Positions 57,305 to 64,000 of a DNA stretch of 64,000 nucleotides are shown piece by piece. The notes beneath the pieces were generated by a model that was given only the letters and a program-made list of their open reading frames with translations, was not told where the DNA came from and made no database searches. Numbering within the stretch: the stretch's first letter is position 1; each line of letters begins with the position of its first letter. Both the position numbers and the translations under genes were made by a program. Origin of the DNA: Persicaria tinctoria (lineage: Eukaryota > Streptophyta > Magnoliopsida > Caryophyllales > Polygonaceae); assembly GCA_037127255.1 (NCBI GenBank), contig JBANSL010000020.1, positions 63,561,598 through 63,625,597 of the forward strand. The letters run 5' to 3'.

Positions 57305-58037
57305 TCAAGGAAATCTCACGTGATACAACAAAATCTCCAATTTTCGACCTGCCAGTCCAATGTCCAACTGAAATCACTATTGATTTAATTAATAAAACCA
57401 ACATGAAATATATATGGGTTCGTATGGGACGTGATTAATAAACTGGCTAAAATTATAAACATGGTAAAATTTATAAACTGTTGGTAAAAGTAGTTAAAAA
57501 TTTATGAAAAAATATAAACTCCGTATGAGATGAAAAAGTGTTTATTTGTAAAAAAAATGTTTATTTGGTTATTATTATGGGTATTATGGTACTTTCAAAC
57601 CAAATAAACAAAAAAAACACCAAAATAAGCTATCACAAATAGCTTTTTTTTTAAACACAAATTTTAACCAAAAAACAAGTTTATATTGCTCCCATACAAT
57701 GTTAAAAAAAAAACTATCTCATTTTAACAATTTTTAACATGTTAAAATACCATCCATACACACCCATAACCTTTGAAAAAATTCAACAATATCGGGCTTA
57801 AAAATCAAATTATGTCCTCTTAAATCAGTGCATACAATAAAATATTTATTTCTACCAATTTTAAGTATTTATGGAGAAGTTTATATTCTATTCGAATATT
57901 TGAAATTTCGAGTGTTTTTCATGGTCTATATATATAACATTTGAAAATTTCCAAAAATGTGACCGTCTCAAAATTCAAAATTTGTCTGCACTAAAAATAA
58001 AAAAATTCAACATTTGTTCTTTTAAATCATTGCATAC
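57305..58037. other. AT-rich spacer
   Basis: No gene or clear repeat found. Confidence 0.35.
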
Positions 58038-58432
58038 ATGGAAATTAGGGGTGTTATTCGAGTCGAACGAGCCGAGCTTGACATGTTTAAACTTGTTCAT
58101 TTGTTAAATGAGCTCGAGCCGAGCCGAGCCTAATTTTTAAACGAGCTTTTGATTTTGTTCAAGCTCGGTTTGTTTAAGAAATGAACGAGCTCGAGCCGAG
58201 CTTTTTTTTAGTTTAAAGTAGTTCTACTTAGTTATAACCTGTTAACTTAAAGGAAGATTTTGAAATTTCATAGAATTCGAGCTATTCGTGTTTTATTCGA
58301 ACGAGTCGAGCTTTCAACCGAGCTTAAAATTTTGTTCAAGCTGGGTTTGTTTAAATAAGTGAACGAGCTCGAGTCGAGCTTTTTCGAGCCGAGCTCGTGC
58401 TGTTCCGTTCATATAACAACCCTAATGTAAAT
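58038..58432. mobile_element. Short non-autonomous hAT-like element with 8-bp TSD
   Basis: TSD ATGGAAAT (58038-58045) and ATGTAAAT (58425-58432), one mismatch. The 379-bp element starts TAGGGGTGTTATTCGAG and ends ATAACAACCCTA. Many GAGCTCGAGCCGAGC repeats. It lies 165 bp from the stop codon of the KCS gene. Confidence 0.84.
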
Positions 58433-58596
58433 ACTTGTATCTACTACAATTTATAGTATTTGTGAGAGGTGAATATCCTATTCAAATGTTTGAAATTTCG
58501 AGTGATTTTAGTGATCTATTATTGCCTTTGAAAAAGTTTCATGAATGGTTCATCATAACAACATATCCAGCACCAAGTTTAATTGGCCATGAATAA

Positions 58597-60949
58597 TCAA
58601 GAAAAAATAGGGGAGGTTTTAGGGACAGGGACAGGGAAGTTATGAATCTCATCTATCCAAGGATTGGTACCGGTTTCCGTGGTGGGATTGATGGTCTTCA
58701 GCGCGCGCCACACTGCACTATTACACTTGAAGCCTGAGCCGAATGCGATCTGCCATGTCCTATCCCCTTTCCTGATTCGGCCCTTGGCCTCCGTATACGC
58801 TAACTCATACCACAAAGAGCTACTGGAAGTGTTTCCAAAGCGGTTAAGCGTCATCCTAGACGGTTCCATATGGAAGTCTGTAAGCTCAAGGTTGTTCTCC
58901 ATCTCGTCGAGCACCGCCCTCCCACCCGCGTGGATGCAGAAATGCTCGAATGCCAGCTTGAAGTCCGGGATGTATGGCTTTATTTTCATGTGGAATACTT
59001 TCTTGGCGATCAATGTGATGAAGAACAACAATTGTTCCGACATGGGGAGGACTAATGGCCCAAGTGTTGTGATGTTGGCCTTCAAGGCCTCCCCGGCGAC
59101 AGCCATTAGGTCCTTGGAGAGGGAAACTCCAACGGTTCCGGTGGTGTCCTCCCTCTGGAACACGCAACCGTAGCTTCTATCGTCTCCGCCCTTGTGGGTG
59201 CGCACTGTGTGGACCAATTCGTACTTGGACCGCCTCCGGTCAGACCCCCTGTTTGAGAGGAGGATGGCTGCTCCGCCCATCCGGAACAGGCAGTTGGAGA
59301 GGAGCATGGATCTCTCATTCCCTGTGTACCAGTTTTGAGTGATGTTCTCTGTGCTTACCACAAGTGCATACGTGTTGGGATGCGCCTGGAGGAGGTGTTT
59401 CGCAAGATCAATGGAGATAAGGCCGGCACTGCAACCCATCCCGCCAAGATTGAAGCTGAGGATGTTTCCCCTCAGCTTGTAGTGGTTCACAATCATGGCT
59501 GACAGAGACGGGGTTGGGTTGAACAAGCTACAATTGACGATCAATATTCCGATGTCCTTGGCCTTGACATGGGTCTTTTTCAGCAGCTCGTCGATGCATC
59601 CGAACATGACCATCTCCGCCTCCTTCCTCGCTTCGGCCATACACGGGTTTGGAGGCTTCTGGATCACTGATTCGGGTAAATATGTGTCCTCTCCAACACC
59701 CGATCTCTCTATTATCTTTTGTTGGAAGTTTATGTTCTCTTGGCTATATATTCCTGCATATATGTATATATATTGTTCATTCTTTCATTAATACCACATC
59801 TTTCTTTAAATACAAAAACCCTCACAAACCCACTAATTCAATAAACAGTATATTTCAGTTAATATTTTATTACCAAATATTATTAATATGTTAGATAAAT
59901 TAGCTACCTAGCTGTTATAATGTTTTATTAACTTATTTAAATAATTCTAATTAATCTTATAATTATTATTTTAAGTCAAACTAATTAGATCACACAAGTA
60001 ATATTTATACATTGGAACTCATTCTTTTATCCCATGATAGAAACAAAAATTAAAAATATATAATATAGTAAACATTATTTTAGTTCTTGTCCATATATAT
60101 GATTTTATAAAATAAGTTTATATGTATGTAACACTTACATAACTTTAAAAAAATAAAGAAATTCTTAAATAACTTCATCTTAAAAAACTCTTGTCCATAT
60201 TCTGAAAAAACTTCGTTTTAAAATATAAATTGTTTGATTTTTGAAAACGTTTTCTAAAAACAACACTATATATAAAAAAAAGTTAATATTTTATATGGTT
60301 TTTAACTCTTAAAAAACGTATAAAATTATCAAAACGATTTATATTTTGAGATTGATATAATATTTACAAAATAAAATAAAAATTGCGGGCCCGGATCAGG
60401 GTCACGACCGGCCCGGCCTGGACAGTCCGGCGTCGAATCTGAAACTAACGGCTCTTAATTGATTTATTAACTTCTGTATACCTCAAACAAAGATTTGGAG
60501 TTCCATAATTAAGTAGGCCTATTAACCGACAAATTAAATGAATCAACAGTTACTGATTACGCGAAGGAAAAAAGAAAAAGAAATTAAATTATACCTGGAC
60601 TAACAATCCTATCCATGACGACCTCTCTAGAAGTCTTCCGGTCAGGGTGAGGCTTATAACAAGCAAAATTGAGCAAATAAACCCTCTTTGGCTTGCTCAT
60701 GTAGTAAGCCATCCCGAGGCAAATCATAAGAGAGGAGCAGAACACAACAATGACGACGTTGAGCCTGAGGAGGTCCCAGAGCCTGTCGAAGTCGCCGCGA
60801 TCGAGTCGAGAGAGGTGGGCTGGGGCTACCCCAAGGAGAGGGAAGATCAGCCCAAGGTACATGCCATTGGAGATCAGGTAATGGTACCCTAGCTTCACGT
60901 ACTTGAGCTTTACTGACAGCTTCAAGTTGGGAAGCTTAGAATTCGCCAT
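58597..60949 (-). CDS. KCS: 3-ketoacyl-CoA synthase (very-long-chain fatty acid elongation)
   Basis: Two exons, 60949-60595 and 59753-58597, join within a glycine codon to give 503 residues. Two N-terminal membrane segments (about 22-45 and 60-80) anchor it in the ER. The FAE1/type-III domain is complete: [31 protein letters not shown], and the catalytic triad Cys226 ([10 protein letters not shown]), His393 ([10 protein letters not shown]) and Asn426 ([17 protein letters not shown]). These positions lie within 2-3 residues of those of Arabidopsis FAE1. It condenses malonyl-CoA with long acyl-CoAs, feeding wax, suberin or sphingolipid synthesis; closest in feel to the KCS4/KCS10/KCS11 kind, but the exact member is not resolved. 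The C-terminus is extended with [11 protein letters not shown]. No defect is seen. Confidence 0.95.
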
Positions 60950-61259
60950 TGATGGATGGAGATGATGGTGAGGAGTTGGGGAGGGAAGAGGGGTATTTAA
61001 TATGGCGGGGAATGGTGGGGTGGTGCAACCACCCCAACAGTCTTTTAATGACCAAATTCAATTTTTGTTCAGAGGGACCATGGTAGAGTGCTACTGGGCT
61101 TCGTGTCAATCTATCCATATTGGGAAAAAATAAATGTCCATAGTTTTATTTTCTGCGCGTATTTTAAAGAGATAGAAATTATATAAAAATATTATTTTTT
61201 TAATGAATTTATTTTTATAATTTTATACTTAATTAAAGTACATATGAAATTAAAGTACA
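60950..61259 (-). promoter_or_regulatory. 5' region of the KCS gene
   Basis: About 310 bp between the KCS start codon and the duplicated segment. TATTTAATATGG near 60993-61004 (minus-strand ATTAAATA) may be a TATA-like element. A tandem AATTAAAGTACATATGA(A/G) pair is at about 61231-61265. Confidence 0.4.
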
Positions 61260-61880
61260 TATGAGATTTTATTAAAAAATCGTAATTGCTATTGAATCTC
61301 ATCACATTCATCCTCCATTGAAACAATTAATCAACAAATAAAAATAAAATAGAAACGATGATTAGCTATTGAGACTTGATCAAATTTGATTGGGATGAAG
61401 AGAGGGAGAGGAACAAGGGGGCTGCGTGGTGCAAACTGAACAGAAACAGAGTATAAAACCCTAGGGCGCGTTTGGTTTGTTTACATTTGATGGGCCCAAC
61501 GCTAAAGAAACGCAACTTGGGTAACCCGTATCAACATCCAATGAGCCCAACTGCCCAAACACTGTATTGCCGACGAAAACTTGTATCCTAAATTTGTCGT
61601 TTTGATAACCAATGATGCGAAATTGCGAATATTAGAATATCCATTTACGAAAACTCTTCAATTTATGTCTTCACTTTTTGCATATCGATCATTAGAGTTG
61701 TTATTATAGGCTTTATAGCTAAATGAGTTGTTTATATTTAATTTAGGTAAGATCAATATCAGTTCTTATATGTTTGAGTTGAACCTTAATTTGGATTTTG
61801 TACTTGGACTTTAAAAATGTATTCATACTCTGTTCGTTTACTAAATAAATGAGTTCTATTTAAGCTTTTTCAAGCTATGT
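61260..61880 (+). repeat. Copy B of the duplicated segment
   Basis: Direct-orientation partner of 35219-36171, lacking the ~340-bp block present there. Continues at its right end into a region with worn CGAGCATT / TTCGAG strings. Confidence 0.82.
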
Positions 61881-62856
61881 TTACCCATGATATAGTAATT
61901 AAGGGGAATTGTATAAATTTCACAAAATTTCAAACTATTCGAGGTCAACTCTTTTCGAGCATTAGTTTTAATCGAGCATTAAAATATGCTAATATTCGAC
62001 TCGAGCATTAAAATGTGAGGGGAGATGAAGCTCTTAAATGAATACTTAAGTTTTTGTATTAGAAGATGAATTTTGACCTTGTATCCTAAATTAAAAAATG
62101 ATTTTTTTGGAAAAAGGAAAAGAATTCAATGTAACAGACAAACTCGGCAAGTCGAGAGACGGAAACATTGATAATGCACAAACCATCATGGAAAAACAAC
62201 AAGAGGAAAAATAATGACGTAAAAGAGGAAACAACACCGAGTGAAAAACTAAGGGGGGCAATAAGGTGATAGGCTGACGCAGTGTAATATAGATGATCAG
62301 ATACAATATACTCTGCTGTTAAAAAAATATAAGTTTTTTTAGGCTTAAAATTTAGTTTACAAATGTAAATTCTTTTAGGTTTTCTATTCATTAGAATAAA
62401 ATAAAAGTAATTTTTTTACTTGTTTTATAAAATGTTATTGGTTGTTAGTGGTTGTGAATAATTAATGAGGGTATAAAAGTAACACTTTTTGTTTTACTTA
62501 ATATATGTGTGCAAATACCTGAAAAGAGTTATAATTTTATACGGAAGGAGTAATAGACTTGTCTTTGATGGTTAGTAGAACCAAGGAGCTCACCCAAGAA
62601 TAAATGGAGAAATCTTATATTTGAGCTATGGAAAGACTATCTTATTTATATTAACCTTCAATGTGGAATTATTTAGATCCACCTATTATATAGCAGGTTT
62701 TTAACTATTAAGTATTACATCTAAAAGAAAAAGTTGCCTTAACATTAATGTTCATCACGATGATAAACTTGGCAATTATACTTGGGGCAACCCATGGGGG
62801 CAGAAGTACCACTTTAACTATGGGGCATTTATACTTGACAGACAAAAAAATCGGAT
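61881..62856. other. Spacer
   Basis: AT-rich. Contains a single MITE-like end (ACGGAAGGAGTA near 62540) without a matching partner that I can find. No gene is supported. Confidence 0.35.
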
Positions 62857-64000
62857 ATGCCGAATAATTACTACGTCAAATTGGATCGTTTACTAACACA
62901 AAACGAAATCGTTGCAGCCTTCGACGACATTCAAGTCAGAATCCATCCGTTCACCAACTCCGACCACGCTTTCATCTCCCTCGATTTACGATCACCATCT
63001 AAGATCAACAGGAGTCCTTTCCGTTTTGAGATGGCTTGGACGACTAAACCAGAATTATCAAACCTAGTGAAACAGGCTTGGAGATTGAATTCTAACGGAT
63101 CCTACATGTTTAAACTCGTTAAAAAAACGAGTCTTCTAAAAAATTTAGCCAAGCAGTGGCATAAACGCACATTTCACAACATCCATAAACAAATTTTTGA
63201 GACGGATGAAGCGCTATTACTATTACAACAAACTCTGATTGCCAATCCAACTCAAGATCTAAACGCGAAACACAAGCGTTTGCTCAATAAGCGTGAGTGA
63301 ATGCTTGACTTCCAGCGTCGTTATTGGAGCCAACGGGCGAAGGCTAAACGCATCCGACTAAATGATACAAATTCAAGTTATTTCGATAGAATAGCTACAG
63401 CCAAACGGGGCAGCAAAATGGTTAAATTCCTGGCCTCTGATTCGGGATTGATCCTATCTAACCATGACCAAATCATAGACGAATTTGTTACCAGCTTCTC
63501 AAAGAGATTCAAGTCATCATACAACCACGATATTTCCTGTGACGAGGACCTTACTGTCATCAACCATGAAATTTCTGATCAACAAAATCAGCTGCTTACA
63601 GCGCCTGTCACAAACGCAGAAATTAAGTCAGCCATTTTTCCGATTGGAGCCGATAAGGCGTCGGGCCCTAACGGTATGCCGACGGGTTTCTACCAAAAAT
63701 ACTTGCACATTGTAGGGCTCTCCATCATTAAAGCAGTAAAAGCATTCTTTTCGAGTGGCAAGATGCTACGACAAATAAATCACACGTTCATCGCGCTTAT
63801 TCAGAAAAATGACGACCCTCAAAATGTGGGTCACTACAGGCTATATGGCTGCAAGATTAACAACAGTTTTTGACCAACTTATCCATCTCTTGCAAAGTGA
63901 TTTCACCAAAGGCAGGTTCATCCAAGACAATATATTCATTGCTCACGAAATTTTCCACTCATTTCGACTAACTAAAGCTAAGACATGCTATATGGCTGTC
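62857..64000 (+). pseudogene. LINE retrotransposon fragment, running past the window edge
   Basis: Frames match ORF2 of a plant LINE from the end of the endonuclease (YYVKLDRLLTQNEIVAAFDD, FTNSDHAFISLDLRS) through the linker (FRFEMAWTTKPELSNLVKQA) to early RT (YWSQRAKAKRIRLNDTNSSY, DKASGPNGMPTGFYQKYLHI, LIQKNDDPQNVGHYR). A TGA at 63298-63300 interrupts the frame, and after HYR part of the RT is missing before DFTKGRFIQDNIFIAHEIFH in another frame. Hence inactive. The N-terminal half of the endonuclease is absent, so it is 5'-truncated. Confidence 0.88.

Noticed and set aside
58664..59173. 169-residue plus-strand frame at the KCS locus
   Set aside because: Antisense shadow of KCS exon 2, where the catalytic Cys, His and Asn are encoded.

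Overview
The window is nuclear DNA of a flowering plant, a eudicot judging by its intron-rich genes, AT-rich spacers and families (ADP/ATP carrier, FLY1-type E3 ligase, SWITCH2 ATPase, 3-ketoacyl-CoA synthase, DUF506). The MITE density and TE types would fit an asterid, perhaps Lamiales, but that is only a guess. About eight apparently intact host genes lie in a bed of nested transposons.

Layout. 1-233: 5' end of a CCCH zinc-finger gene (minus). 234-5751: spacer with two Stowaway-like MITEs and a 1.1 kb MULE with a 9-bp target duplication (TSD). 5761-13344: a complete 7.6 kb Mutator-like element bounded by a perfect 9-bp TSD; it carries a MULE transposase and a five-exon plant-mobile-domain (PMD) gene, and its terminal repeats are built from mirrored hairpins. 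13646-14937: mitochondrial ADP/ATP carrier, whose start codon is only 301 bp from the MULE. 16215-20411: 14-exon FLY1-like transmembrane RING ligase (minus). 22116-22188: tRNA-Glu(CTC). 22417-27221: 8-exon SWI2-type SNF2 ATPase (minus).

27350-37858 is repeat-dominated: a decayed LINE, one end of a CACTA element, exon-like fragments of an unidentified gene, an ankyrin/PGG pseudogene holding a decayed hAT-like repeat, and a poly(A)-tailed retroelement with a 12-bp TSD set inside one copy of a duplicated segment. 38275-40020: DUF506 gene with nested MITEs in intron 2. 40707-43990: a non-autonomous Helitron with a 433-bp tandem repeat. 44784-48066: two short hAT-like elements, MITE-like inverted repeats and a palindromic MITE. 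48326-48874: small membrane protein. 49549-50256: basic, probably nuclear protein (minus).

50668-53480: a hAT element with a perfect 8-bp TSD; inside it sits a second, (TA)n-flanked element carrying two GGTTCA-type minisatellites and a captured cyclin-U fragment. One base beyond the hAT's right TSD a 3.8 kb MULE (53499-57295) begins, with ~800-bp terminal repeats and its own perfect 9-bp TSD. 58046-58424: another short hAT. 58597-60949: 3-ketoacyl-CoA synthase (minus). 61260-61880: second copy of the duplicated segment. 62857-64000: a LINE running off the window.

The host genes do not form a pathway. The coherent theme is transposon biology: several insertions can be proven by exact TSDs, insertions nest or abut, and several elements carry host-gene sequence (PMD, cyclin-U, unidentified exons).
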